A stretch of DNA of 64,000 bases from Eunapius fragilis. Lineage: Eukaryota > Porifera > Demospongiae > Spongillida > Spongillidae. The notes under the pieces were generated by a model, which was given only the letters and a program-made list of their open reading frames with translations, made no database searches and was not told where the DNA came from. The DNA lies in NCBI GenBank assembly GCA_963681505.1, contig OY811975.1, positions 6,315,490 to 6,379,489 of the forward strand. The letters are read 5' to 3'. The translations under genes were made by a program, and so were the position numbers. Below are positions 49,000-60,940 of this stretch, in pieces; positions within the stretch are counted from its first letter, which is position 1, and every line of letters begins with the position of its first letter.

Positions 49000-51165
49000 A
49001 CATCAGTTGGTGAGTATTTGATTGGAACATGCACACACTTTTGATCAAATTGTATGCAGAAACTGCCGCAACTTCTTTGGAAACTGATAATTTCAGGACT
49101 TTGATGAAATAATATTTAGACACAAGTAGTTCGTTGCGTGCAAATACAGACTTGCTGACATTCAAGGTTTCAAGGTTACTCTGTGGTTGCTGAACAAAAA
49201 CATCTACAATTGCAATTGGTCTTCTGTTACAAAACAGAACTTTCTCATAGAGCCAAAATTTTCCATGCTCCATTATTTAACTTACACACAAAACTCTTTT
49301 GTAATGATCCAACTCTCCTGGCATGATAGGAAGTTTTGTTAATACAAAAAGAAGGAAAAACAGTTACATGTGTTCCATCTGAAACATGAAACCCTGCATT
49401 GTGTATGGCATTGATTTCAATAACTAAACGACTCCTTTGGACCAATTGCCCCAATGGGCCTGTATGAATTTCCATTTTTTTTTTAAATCAAGAAACTCAA
49501 TAGTTCTGCTGTTTTAGAGATATTTCTCTTATACAAGCAGAAGTATAATATTTCACGGCAATGGATCGTAAAATACTGAGTAAAAAGTATCTAGTGCCAT
49601 GTTGATTGTTGATGAAATGACTATTCATGTTTTCAAATCCAAAGGTAGAATAGGTCCACAGTGGGCCTAATTCTCTGACATATCTGCATGCAGATTAGCT
49701 GACAACACTGTTTCAGGGTAGAGGTCTGGAACACAATTGTAGAATTCTAACAACATTTCCTCTGCTATAGATATATCTTCCAAGTAGTATGTGAACAGAT
49801 GCTACAAATAAAGCAAAATGATGGGCATAGTCTGATGGAAAAATTATACCAGTACAAGCAAAGAGTAGTAGAGGAGCACCATGCTCTATACTCAGAAGCT
49901 TTCGAGTAAAACCTCCAGGCAGTACATGTAGGCCCTGGAGAACACCGAAATTCATGAGGGGGTTTTATCCTTAGCAAATATTTATCAATATCATCTTCAT
50001 GATCAAGAATATAAGCACTGCGCCACAGTATTTAGTATGCAGAGTTGTACAGTCTGCATACCAACCATATGCAGATGAGAATTGTTGAAGTGTTCCTTTG
50101 CAGACGTCTGCATATGAACACTTCAATGATACCCGTCTGCATACGGTTGGTATGCAGACTCTGCACAGCTCTGCATACTAAATGCTGTGGCGCAGTGTGA
50201 ATTGTTTATTTGTTCCTTGGATTTACCCAATAGTTCAGAAAAGCGTTAGTGATTCCTTTAACATGAAATGCATATACTGAAGTGGAATACAATCAATTGA
50301 AAGATGTCCCTTTAAATGTGAAAAGCCTTTATGCCATATACTGGCATACTAGTACGCTCACCCACTGATCAATGTTTCTCTGCTTTTGAAGTTGAAGTGG
50401 TTCATAAGGGTAGTACAAATTTCATTAACATTTATGTAAACCCCTATGAATACAGTATGGGCAACCATAATAACCATTAAAATGGACCACAATTAATGCC
50501 ATGGTTTTTGCTGTCCTTCAGATGTTATAAATTCCAACCTCTTATCATTCAGTTTATTAATCCTAGATAACACTGATGGAAGCATAATTCCATCAGTGGT
50601 TTGCAAGGACCTAGCCATAAAGCACATGAAATCATACAATCTGCATCCATTCTAATCTCCAGTGGGAGAGAAGTGGAGAACATAAGGACAGGCCACAGGG
50701 ATTCACCTATTTAGCACAGAAAATGACAGAAATGATTACATGAAGAAATGAATTAGTGCATACCTGATGATTCAAAAACTGGAATGCTATCACAACACAT
50801 TATTAATCCTGTATGCTCTGAAACTAGGATGAATTCCCCTTGTCTCTTTAAACATGAATAAATATTTGCACCATGAATATCCTGAATGGTGCCTTCAACC
50901 ATTGTTCTATTAAGTTGAAATACTGGCATATTGCATTCCATTTTTCTGTGTGCAAATAGAAACAAAATGCATAATGCCACTTACGCATTCAGTTAATACC
51001 TTCAAAAATGCTATGAAGTAAGGTAGCAAATAGCAGGCTTTTTCTGCAAACAAAATACAGTTGTTGGTGTCCTTTGGTGTTCCAGGGCCATCGCCGCCGG
51101 TCCGGTTGCATGGTTTTAATCGGACCACTTTTTCTCCCTGCTGTCTTGCTTTCGGACCCATTTTA
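49000..51165 (-). pseudogene. CACTA/EnSpm-like transposon coding relic (TNP2/DUF4218-like)
   Basis: Read on the minus strand, pieces follow the order of a CACTA-type transposase. A start segment (MGPKARQQGEKVVRLKPC, 51,161) is followed by LVSEHTGLIMCCDSIPVFES (about 50,830-50,770), like the TNP2 ...TDGIPVFKSS motif. A SLWPVL...LPLEIRMDADCM region follows (about 50,700-50,640). A DUF4218-like part has FPSDYAHHFALFVASVHILL (about 49,840) and GPLWTYSTFGFENMN (49,667-49,623). The C-terminal part has NAGFHVSDGTHVTVFPSFC (about 49,400) and VCKLNNGAWKILAL. There are many frame changes and no intact ORF. A 182-bp hairpin with CACTG ends is inserted at 50,016. The family call rests on remembered motif resemblance. 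Confidence 0.45.
50016..50197. repeat. 182-bp hairpin element with CACTG...CAGTG ends
   Basis: CACTGCGCCACAGTATTTAG at the left pairs with CTAAATGCTGTGGCGCAGTG at the right. GTCTGCATACCAACC pairs with GGTTGGTATGCAGAC and TTGAAGTGTTC pairs with GAACACTTCAA, centred near 50,105. CACTR termini fit an EnSpm/CACTA MITE, though no clear 2-3 bp target duplication is visible. Confidence 0.85.
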
Positions 51166-51394
51166 TTACATCATTGAATGTTCTTGCACGTCCGTTATAT
51201 GTTCACCGTTACGATCTACTGTTATATGCCCTGAATTTGCATGCTACTATATGTAGCGACCAATGTCTGATCTGTTACAGGACCAGCATGTTTTTAGCTA
51301 CAGGTACTAAGCTAGCAGTTCCATTAAGAATAAATGGCCACTATTTTGCCGATGTGCGAGAGTCGATGAGCCCCACCATCCTATACTAAACGCT

Positions 51395-51545
51395 TTGCTT
51401 TTCCGAAGCGAAGCTTTGGAAAGACAAAACCTGTTTTTTGTTCAGCAAAGAGCAAGTAGTTCGATACTTAGCCGAAGACATGCAGGATGTGATGTTCTGC
51501 CACACTTGTGTCACTGCCTTTAAGGCAGAATTAAGTCCATTTGTA
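51395..51545 (+). pseudogene. hAT-like TTF-type zinc-finger fragment
   Basis: PKRSFGKTKPV in one frame and EDMQDVMFCHTCVTAFKAEL in another match the start of the TTF-type zinc finger (FxxRxFGK ... DxxFCHxC) of DUF4371/hAT-derived proteins. It is only about 50 codons long with a frame change. It is an isolated relic. Confidence 0.4.
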
Positions 51546-53457
51546 ACTTAACGAGCATAGCTTTATAATATAAAGCCATGCTTAGAGAGTGACAAACTTT
51601 TTTTGCATGTGTCTCAAGTCACTACAGGGTTTTGCAACTGGAAATATGCCACTCTTATACTTCAGTAAGCACTTTTACCCTCTATAGTAATTAACCATAT
51701 ATGAGCTATTGGGGATTCTTGATTGGGGTGGACACTTTCTTCAGATAGATTATAGCGCATTTATCACATACATGCGCTATGCATTGTGTGAAGATTTTAA
51801 AAGTTGTTTTTGTGTCGCGCGCATTTTTTTCATCGATTACAGACAGGCAGGACCATCTCAAAAGGCTAAATTACAAATATGAAATGCAGAGGTTCTGTGT
51901 CTCAGTGTCTTATTTTCTAAATGAATGGACGGTGAGTTCAGTTCTATATGTATACTATATTCTTATTGCACTTTTTGCATACTTTGGGAGCTGGCACGCG
52001 TGAGCCAAGGGGGGTGGGCCCAGCACCTTGCCAAACCCTTGCTAGAGGCGGGTTGCGGTGGGGTGCAGCTCCATGAGAGTCCATTAAATGTTGGGATTGG
52101 AATATGTGATGTCATTTTTTTAAAATTCAACCTTAATGTTAATAATTCTTGTATGGTTATATACTTGTGGCAAATAGGAAACCACCGCAAACATGATGAA
52201 CAAAGCTTTTTATGTCAAGAGGTATCTTTTTAGCAGCTGTCACTGTTGTGTGCATATCTAGTATACCTCGATGCTTACCGGTGATCCTTTCACCAAAGTT
52301 CTGACTGATCGTGATATGCAGTTAGAAGCGGCAGCTGTATCCCTCGTAAACACCGTGCGTATTAATTTCAATTTGGTAATTAGAAGTGGCCACATCGAAT
52401 GGACAGTGGTAAAGGTTTTATAAAAGGGGAGATCCAAATGTGAGTTTCATAGCCTTAATTTATCTTAAACCATTGGGCAACTGGTTTTGCTATACAGTTT
52501 CCACCTTCGGAAGGCAGTACCCCTGTATTTAATGGTAATAAATATTCATTATGAGAGTGCTTACACAATGGCATGTATACCAGTGTATATCTTTTCAAAA
52601 TGCTATATAAGAGTTCTGAAACAGATATTTTCAAAGCACACAGTACACTGTATTTTCATGGACAAAATGAAGCCCAAATGTTGAGGAAGTAGGTTCCGCC
52701 TATTGCCCTTCCTTTTCTAGAGAAACTGCGCAGTTCAGTTAATTGCCAATCAAGAATCCATCGAGCAGGGGAAAAGCAAGCTTTCCATTGCATTCTACTA
52801 TGAATTCTGAGTAATACCATACTACATGCCTGTAGGGGAAACAAATAAAAAGAGAGGAGTAAATTGTTAAAAACCATCCATCTTGCCGTACCAATTAAAT
52901 TGGACCCTGGCGTTGAGTTTATTAACGAAGCGCAATTAAAATGGCATTAATTTGAAGTTATTGAGCAGTTAAATTGCAATTACGAGCTAACCTGGGAACG
53001 ATGGTAATTAATTTTTTTTGTCTTGATTTTTGTATAACATTGCATTATAGCAACGCAATGAAAACTACTATTCAAATTAAGGCCTATATTTTGTATTTTC
53101 CGAGGTCATTTAGAATTCAATTTGAAATAAAATGCAAAATGACCGCCGATGTATGGGCGATTTCTCCATATGGAAGACATAGAAGCATACACAAGAGACA
53201 TTAGTACACAGCTACCTGATTACGCTGTACCTGATAATCCTCGGAGGGGGGGTGGAGGGGATGGGGTAGAGTAACACTCAATGTTAATGTTAACCATAGA
53301 TCTCATAGCCCTTTGTTTTTAGCATGGTACCTCCACCCCTTATTAATAGGACAGGTACGGACGGCGTAGTGTGTAGCTTAGGCATAACATAACTAACTCC
53401 ATAATAATTAAGCCACTTGTTTAAACACCACTTACACGAGCAAACATGAAAGTTTTT
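51546..53457. other. Intergenic stretch, no gene recognised
   Basis: AT-rich sequence with a short GC-rich island near 52,000-52,075. The ORFs at 51.78-52.23 and 52.49-52.68 kb carry no recognised domain. This stretch presumably includes the 3' UTR of the kinase-like gene. Confidence 0.45.
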
Positions 53458-54781
53458 CTAATTACTTAGATCTTCAATCATGCTCTCAATTAAAAAATTG
53501 TCATGTTCTGGCAATATGTTAATGCCAGGTTTCACATCATTGTGCCATTTCGTGTTCCTGCAGTTAAGAAACCAAGGATAGCTAACCTCCAAGTGTTTTC
53601 CTGCCCAATTGAAATCCACTACACATAATTTGTTGTTGGCAGTCACGATGATGTTAGTGGAGTGCAAATCTCCATGAACAAAGTTATTATTATTTAGAGA
53701 AACCTGAATTTGCCTTAGCTGCTCATAGATATTATGTTTAACCTCTTCCGTCCAAGAAGAGTTGGTCTCGATGCACTCAAAAAGTGTCTTCCCTTGTACA
53801 TCAGTCATAACACAAGCAGACCACACATCGCCAACTTTCTCTACACAGAGTACTTCTGGTGCCAATCCTTCACTGTGAAGATGTTGGTGCACATCTATCC
53901 CATATTTCTCTGCAAAGAACTTTACAACCACCTCCTTTCCACTTTGGGAAGTGCCTCTAAAAACCAATGATCCTAACCTCTCATGAAACCTAATCCCTCC
54001 ATCATATTGAACTTGTGGTAAAATGTCAAAGAGTTCTTTAGCCTCGCCAGGACATGACTTACATTCTTCTATTAAGGACTTAATGCCAGCAGCCAAGGCC
54101 TCTAATAGCTTTGCAGATTGTAATAGAACTTTCTCACATCGAACTTCATCATCAGGATGCAAGAAAAAACTAACTGATTCAGCAAGAGGAGTTACCACAA
54201 AATGGTCTTCGCCTTCCTTCTTCATACGAATGGCTCCTAACACATCTAGGTGACCATCATAGAAACAAATCAAAAACATTTTATTTCTATGCATGTGGAT
54301 AAAGTATCCGATGTTTTCCCTAGCAGCATCATCAAAATCTGTTTTGAACACAACATTAGCCACACAGGAAACATGGTTTAGAGACCCATCACAAATTGAA
54401 ATATCTGTCTCATATGTGCCTCCTTTTCCATAGGGTGACGTAAACTTCACGATACCCACAGAACACTTTCCACAAAAGGCTGTGTTTGTTAGAATATCCT
54501 CAATAATATTACAAACTTCACGTTCATTAACAGTGTGACAAACGCTTTGTATAGCTGCCAGTTGATTGGCTATGGAAATATAGCTAGCAGAGGGCGCATT
54601 AGGAGAATTGACTTTAGCAATGAATTCCTGAAATGCTCGACACACCAGAGTGGGAGGCACCTCTAAATTGCAGGGTGGAGATTCAATGCTACTTCGCAAT
54701 GTGTGGTAATCCACTAAGTCCATACACACATTACTGAATATTACAGTATCTCGGAAACTAGATGGAGCTGGTAAAGGAATG
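53458..54781 (-). CDS. Kinase-like protein, last coding exon (stop codon included)
   Basis: A long open exon ends with TAG at 53,460-53,458. The acceptor is near 54,782-54,787; of two adjacent AGs, CAGAAAG| keeps phase with the upstream exon. The C-terminal half is protein-kinase-like. LGSLVFRG is a Gly-loop-like segment, VVVKFF carries the presumed ATP-binding Lys (about 53,920), FVHGDLHSTNIIV is an HxDxxxxN catalytic loop (about 53,679-53,645), and VVDFNWAGK replaces DFG with DFN. It ends in YPWFLN...KPGINILPEHD. The first half includes SPYGKGGTYETDISIC, NIGYFIHMHRNKMFLICFYD and VVTPLAESVSFFL. Its layout recalls the restriction-endonuclease-like domain before kinases in fungal FunK1 and Crinkler-type proteins, which is inference. 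All kinase catalytic residues seem present. Substrate and cell role are unknown. Confidence 0.75.
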
Positions 54782-55051
54782 CTTTCTGTAACAAGAAAGA
54801 GAAACACATTCACTTCACAATGCAATACTGAATGTGTATGTGGGGGGGGGGGGGGGGGGAGAGATAACAGCTCAAATTATGGTCATATACGGCAAATAAC
54901 CTCTCCACATAATATGTTACGTCATGACTAAGCATTATGTGTCTTGTATTTTTGACCAAATGCATGAAACTGTATCTTAAGCACTTATGTAGTTCTGTTT
55001 ATGTACAATTTGTCATAAGCATTTTGTGCTTTGTGTTTCTGTATTTTTTAC

Positions 55052-55445
55052 CAAGCTAATGCTAACTGCAGAACAAAATGTTGATCACTGATGAAAAACC
55101 TACGCAATTCTTCAATGCACTGTTTCTGCTCTTCTTGTAGTGTCAGCAATGATGATAAAGCTTGACGTGTGCTTGTTTTATCTTTAAGTAACTCAGTGTA
55201 GACATCAACCGTTTTAAGGTCAAGTGGCAAGCCTTTTATAATCTGAGTTGTTGCATGTAATTGTTGTTTTAAATTATTAATGGCTTTCTCATCATCATCA
55301 GGAAGGATGAAGGTTTTCTTTATATCATGAATTTTTTTCTTAAGATATTCACATTGGTCTTTCAATGTGGTACGATTGTCTTCATTATCCTTTGCCTCGT
55401 TTCTCTTGCTGGGATTCTTAGCAGCAGATGTAGAAATACTGCTAC
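55052..55445 (-). CDS. Kinase-like protein, coiled-coil exon
   Basis: The acceptor AATTATCCCAG and the donor GCTTG|GTAAAA bound an open exon. It begins SSISTSAAKNPSKRNEAKDN, which is charged and disordered. A heptad-rich coiled coil follows: LKDQCEYLKKKIHDIKKTF, NNLKQQLHATTQIIKGL, LLTLQEEQKQCIEELRRFF. It ends in phase 2, agreeing with the downstream exon at its second AG. A coiled coil ahead of a kinase domain suggests oligomerisation. Confidence 0.65.
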
Positions 55446-56235
55446 CTGGGATAATTGGAGGAGGGGAGAGAATGGGTCAGCCTTTTAAAACCCTCAAGAG
55501 AAAGGGAAGGAAGGGGATAGGAAATAAACTAACTTCCCTCCTCAACCCAGGCTTATAGGATTTACAGTAAATTGTCATATATAGGAAATCCTCCCCTCGA
55601 CCCAGGCTTAGGATTTACAGTAAATTGTCATCTACATCGATCAACTGTTTCCATTTTTATCTCCTCAGCTTGAAGACGTTTGACTGTACGTTACAAGAGT
55701 CTAGATATAGAATTAGGCAAAATGTGAAAGGAAGGGAAATGTTAATTGTTCTGAAAGTCACACTGTTATTTATCCTTTAAGTGTGGTCAGTCGACTGTAG
55801 TTGACAATAATTAAATGACTAATTATTGCCGAAGTTGACTTTGTCAATGACAAGGACAAAGACATACAACATCATGCCACATGGTTACTTTAAGAAACTA
55901 ACAGCTACCATTGCGTTAGATACAAACTAAGCGAAAATGAAATAACTACACTAAGTTATTGGTAACAATGCTGCTAACTTACCTTTCTGTCACACGGGCA
56001 CGGTTCTAATTACAACCACACGTACAAGTGTGCGCATAATAAGATAAAACTCTGTAGTACAGTGTAGAAGTTGAGAACTTTTTAGCTACATGCAATAATT
56101 TTTAGAGCATTTTTTTCTTGATTGTGGGACACCCTGCGCGAATGATATCAAAAAGATAATAAACTAAAGGCATCACAATAAGGATATATGCTTTCCTTAA
56201 TATAGGGGTTCACTAGAAACCCAATAAATTCTAAC

Positions 56236-56277
56236 CTGTCTGTGACACCACCTTCAGCTTCTTTGAAACACTGGGTT
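56236..56277 (-). CDS. Kinase-like protein, small upstream exon (42 nt)
   Basis: The acceptor TTTTCTCACAG and the donor GACAG|GTTAGA bound 42 nt that read PSVSKKLKVVSQT in the frame continuing into the next exon. The KKLK cluster may be part of a nuclear localisation signal. The start codon and any further upstream exons were not found. Confidence 0.5.
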
Positions 56278-57104
56278 CTGTGAGAAAAAATTATTATAAG
56301 GAAGAAAGCATTTTGGTCAGTTTTGAATACATACATTTAATGTCCCAAATCCTGTCCCGTGTGTGTTCCCGTTCCGAATTCATTTTCCTGTCTTAAGTTA
56401 ATATTCACATCATATTCCCTACTACATAACATATTCCTGTCATTTCCGGTCTCGTGTGCATATACATAACCCATGTAATGTATTCCCATCCCTTCCTAAT
56501 GCTTTCCTCACTAGGGTCATTCTATATCGATTCAACACACATAAGTTTCATATTTGGAAGCATTTTTGTGGATGAGTGCAGGCTATTACCCTGTGTATAT
56601 TTATGTATTATACTAACTTTTAAATATCAATTGTTCTTAAGTTATTAGGTGTGAAAAAGTTGACCACATATGTAAACTATGCTAATTATCTTTGCGAGCG
56701 TTACAGCAGTAGCGATAGTTATTTTTCCGTGCGTACAGAACATCATGACTATCACGCTGTTTAATAAAAAAAGGAACTTCATAATTGAGCACAACGGAAA
56801 ATATGCTTTGCGAGCGTAATAGTTGCCACCATTTAAAAATACACACTTTTGTTTTGGTTTTTTAAAAATTTTAATGAAAGGCTATCTGTTTGCTTGTTGT
56901 TTTTCCAATCGCAAGACGGAACGCCAAGCCGTTACTAAACTACATCGCATCGAAGCGCTCGTGTTTTAGTCTTAAAGAAACACTTCTAATGTGTTAATTG
57001 TGCACTAAACAAACTTATAATTGGCCACACATAATGAATTAATTACTTGATGTACAATAGAAAGAATGTTCCCTTTTCAATGACTGCAAACTAAACAAGT
57101 CTGT
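56278..57104. other. Upstream region of the kinase-like gene
   Basis: AT-rich sequence with no recognised coding exon. The missing first exon and promoter of the minus-strand kinase-like gene should lie here or farther right. Confidence 0.4.
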
Positions 57105-57612
57105 GTCACCCTCTCCCTCATAGTCCACCATATCACCCTCCTCCCTCATGATCCACCATGTCACCCTCCTCCCTCATGGTCCATCTGTGTCACCCTCTCC
57201 CTCATGGTCCACCATGTCACCCTCCTCCCTCATGGCCCACCATGTAACCCTCCTCCCTCATGGTCCACCATGTCACCCTCCTCCCTTACCCCTCCCTTAT
57301 GATCCACCTTGTCACCCTCCTCCCTCACCCCTCCTACATGGTCTACCATGTCACCCTCCTCCTCACCTCTCCCTCATGGTCCACTATGCCACCCTCTCCC
57401 TCATGGTCCATCATGTCACCCTCCTCCCTCATGGTCCATCATGTCACCCTCTCCCTCATAGTCCACCATGTCACCCTCCTCCCTCATGGCCCACCATGTA
57501 AACCCTCCTCCCTCATGGTCCGCTATGTCACCCTCCTCCCTTACCCCTCCCTTATGATCCACCATGTCACCCTCCTCCTCACCTCTCTCTCATGGTCCAC
57601 CATGCCACCCTC
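57105..57612 (+). repeat. Minisatellite, about 27-bp unit, near 18 copies
   Basis: The unit is close to CACCCTCCTCCCTCATGGTC-CACCATGT, with variable lengths of 24-36 bp caused by extra TTACCCCTCC blocks. Long ORFs across it (His/Pro/Ser-rich) reflect the repeat, not a gene. Confidence 0.93.
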
Positions 57613-57748
57613 TACAAATACATACTTGCAATAGTTAAATAGTTTTCATCAATTCAGTATAACCATTACGATCCATGAGCTTTAAAGGGAGGCTGCCAAG
57701 GGGGAAAAAGTTTTTTAAAAAATACACCAATTTGAAGCTTGGCTTTAG

Positions 57749-57763
57749 TATTATTAAGGATAT
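57749..57763. repeat. Left 15-bp direct repeat (probable target-site duplication)
   Basis: TATTATTAAGGATAT, identical to 60,941-60,955 on the other side of the retrotransposon. Confidence 0.7.
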
Positions 57764-60700
57764 TACAGTTAAAAAAAATAAAAATTAAATGGCTGACTCG
57801 ATTGACTCGATTGACTTGGACGATGATGATCCGTCTACAACTGGTTCTCGGGTTATTTGTCATGTTTGTCGTCGTTTAGTGTCTCTGAAACGCGATGGTA
57901 CGTTTCGTGTACACGGCCCTCGTGACCGTCGTTGCCAGGGTTCAAGTCTTTTGCCAGCTGAACAAACACGTGCTTCTTTGCCTGTTTCACCTAATACTAC
58001 TACTTCTTCCAACTGCACTGGTTTTCACCCGTCGACTGCTACTTCACCTGTTCTATCTGGCTCGTTTGAATGTGACAAGTTTGAAAAGGCATTTGGAGCG
58101 GTTTTGACAAAAGAACAAATCGATACCAACACACCCTGGTATAGTCTCTGGAATGGCATCATTCGCTTGAATGGTAAGCAGTTCGATTTGCCAGGTGGAG
58201 CCGTTGGAAGAGCTTTTGTTGAGTTGTTAACCACTGAAATTGGCATGATAACTCGAGGAGAGGAAAAATCGGAGCGTTTGATGTGCATGACACCGCTGTT
58301 ATTGCAACGGGACCCGATGATTAAGAAAGGGTGTGATATACGCCGAACTCTTGAGAAACGGATGGAAATGTGGAGAGCTGGTCATTTTGAAGCATTGTTA
58401 CATGAAGCCCAACGCTGTGATGCTGCATTGTGTGGCAGAAGATATAGGCACAATGATGAGAATTCAGCACGTGTCTTCACACGTCTTATGCTTCGTGGCA
58501 AAGTACGGGAGGCGGTGCGCTTGATTACTGAGAGGACAACAGGAGGAATTTTACGGACTGATGACATTGTCGAAGGTACTGGTAAAACTGTTCTTGAGAT
58601 CCTGAAAGAAAAACACCCTTCTCCCACCAAACCAGACCCCTCAGCGTTTGCTCATTGTGCCTCATTACCACCATTGATAGACGTTGACATCACTGCATTA
58701 CATGTTGAACATGTAGCCCACAAAATCAAAGGTGGTGCTGGTCCCAGTGGAACTGATTCTGTACAGTGGCAGAGTTTTCTATTACGCTATGGCGCCCACA
58801 GTAATCGTTTGAGGGAAGTTATCGCAGCACTGACACGATTAATGGCAAACACTGTGCTTGAATGGGACAACATTCAAGCTCTGATGGCTAACCGACTTAT
58901 TGCCTTAGACAAGTGTCCTGGAGTACGACCCATTGGCATTGGAGAGTGTTTGCGTCGCATTATTGGTAGAGTGATGGCCCTAACCACAGGTACTGATGTT
59001 GAAATGTTGTGTGGAACAGATCAGTTGGCATCAGGTTTGAAAGCAGGCATAGAAGGAGCAGTGCATGCAATGACGGAGCTTTACACCCAGCATTCTGGTA
59101 ATGGTTGGGGGCTGTTGTTAGTGGATGCCAAGAATGCTTTTAACATGGTGAACCGAGTTGCTACCTTGTGGAATGCTCGCGTGTTATGGCCTAGATGCAG
59201 CCGTTTTTTGTTCAACACCTATAGAGGATTTGCTAGGCTTGTCTTAAGAGGATCTGATGAATGTCTATTCAGTAAGGAAGGTGTTACTCAAGGTTATCCT
59301 CTATCCATGCTCATCTATGCAGTTGCACTATAATCACTTGTCAAGTCACTGAAGGTCAAAGAGAACAGGTTGCAGACCTGGTATGCAGATGACTCGGCTT
59401 GCATTGGAAACATCAAGGAGGTTCGCTCATGGTATGATCAGTTGGCTGAGCAAGGCCCAGCTTATGGATACTTTCCTGAGCCCAAGAAAAGCTGTCTGAT
59501 TGTTACCCCTCAATTAGAAGATGAGGCCAGGATAGTCTTTGGTGATTTGGGTGTGCAGATAGTGAACGGACATCGCTTTCTTGGGGGTGTTATTGGAGAC
59601 TGCATGATAGCAGACGATTTTGTGAGGAAGAAGGTTGCAATGTGGGTAGATTGTGTTGTGAAACTCTCCAAGGCAGCAACCAAGTCACCACAAGCCACTT
59701 ATACTGCTCTCTCCAAATCCCTTCAGTGTGAATGGTCATACCTGCAGCGAGTCATGCACAACTGTGGAGGTGCTTTTGTCCCACTGCAAGATGCGATTTT
59801 AAAGGCTTTCTACCCAGCATTGTTTGAAGGAGATTTGTCAGATGCTGAATGTAAACTGTTTTCGTTACCAACTCGTTTTGCTGGCTTGGGGATCAATAAT
59901 CCTACTGAAACTGCATCATCGTCCTACCACACCTCTACCCAGGTTACCAAAGTTGTGGTAGAAGCTATTAAGGGATGTGGTGAATTTAGCTCTGCCTGTC
60001 ACCTGGATGCAATCAGAAAGGCAAGATATGAGACACGTTAAGCACTTGACGAGGTTTCCAAACAGAAACTAGATGCCATTCTTGCAACTCTTTCACCAGG
60101 CAGACAACGTGCAATCATGAGGGTGGTTGAGGGCAAAACGTCCAGCTGGTTGACGACTCTGCCACTCCAAAGTTGCCACTTTGATTTGGCTCCTGTACAG
60201 TTCAGAGATGGCCTAGCTCTGCGCTATTTGCGACATCCATCTAATCTGCCAGCCAAATGTGATGGTTGTGGAGCTGATTTCACCCTCCAACATGCCCTAG
60301 ACTGTAAGAAGGGGGGACTTGTTATACTACGCCACAATGAGATCCGTGACTGCCTTGGTGACCTTGCCAGTCAGGTGTGGCCCCAGGTTATAAAGGAGCC
60401 TATTGTCAATGAGGCTACTGCCACCTCAAGTGATCCAGGACTAAGGCTTGACCTGGGAATCAGAGGTGTTTGGCAACCACAGGTGGAGGCGTTGTTTGAT
60501 GTCCGTGTCATAGACACTGACGCCCCATCACACTGCCATCGAGCACCTAATGCCATTCTTGAGTCAAGCTCATTGGAGAAGAAGAGAATGTACAAAAAGG
60601 CAGTTGAAGACAGAAGAGGCACCTTCACCCCATTTGTCCTTTCTGTGGATGGACTACTACACAAAGAGGCTAGTCACTTCCTAAAGCACATGGCCACTGC

Positions 60701-60940
60701 TCTGTCTTCCAAGTGGGACAAAGCCTATTCCATTACCAGCAGCTATGTCAGATCACGGCTTGCTTTTGCTCTGTCTTAGAGGATCTTGCACCAAATGGAG
60801 AAGTGGGCTGGGGTTTGAAGATGGTGTTCCTCTGGCCTCATTCATGGATTAAATTTATTGTCTTATTATTTCTCTTTTTTAAAAATTACTTATCATCTAA
60901 TTGTATGTATTTCATGTTTTTATTTTATCCTCATGGTTAT
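57764..60940 (+). mobile_element. Non-LTR retrotransposon with restriction-like endonuclease, near-intact
   Basis: An exact 15-bp direct repeat (57,749-57,763 and 60,941-60,955) brackets a 3.18-kb unit. It contains a 25-bp leader, one long ORF in a single frame (57,789-60,779) and an untranslated tail of about 160 bp without poly-A. The domain order is N-terminal zinc finger, RT, CCHC finger, RLE. This is the plan of early-branching LINEs (R2/CRE-like), which often insert at specific sites. The clade is not assigned. Two stops are the only visible lesions, so this is a young copy. The kinase-like gene and a minisatellite lie to the left. Confidence 0.85.
57789..60779 (+). CDS. LINE polyprotein: zinc finger, reverse transcriptase, CCHC finger, RLE
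   Basis: A 996-codon frame starting MADSIDSIDLDDDD is interrupted by TAA at 59,331-59,333 and 60,039-60,041. Both could be single C-to-T changes from CAA. Residues 24-49 form a C-x2-C-x14-H-x6-C finger. The RT (about 315-620) shows GGAGPSGTDSVQWQ, RLIALDKCPGVRPIGIGECL, LLLVDAKNAFN (catalytic Asp 446), GVTQGYPLSM and WYADD (Asp 534, 535). The post-RT signature LPTRFAGLGINNP follows. A C-x2-C-x7-H-x3-C finger (residues 824-839) comes next. Then RLDLGIRG...EALFDVRV (Asp 888, Asp 904, Arg 906) fits a PD-(D/E)XK-like endonuclease, though the usual Glu/Lys positions should be checked. The family would make target-primed reverse transcription products. Because of the stops this copy probably does not make full-length protein. 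Confidence 0.83.

Noticed and set aside
57148-57634. Two ORFs of 117 and 124 codons rich in His, Pro and Ser
   Set aside because: They are translations of the 27-bp-type minisatellite in different frames.
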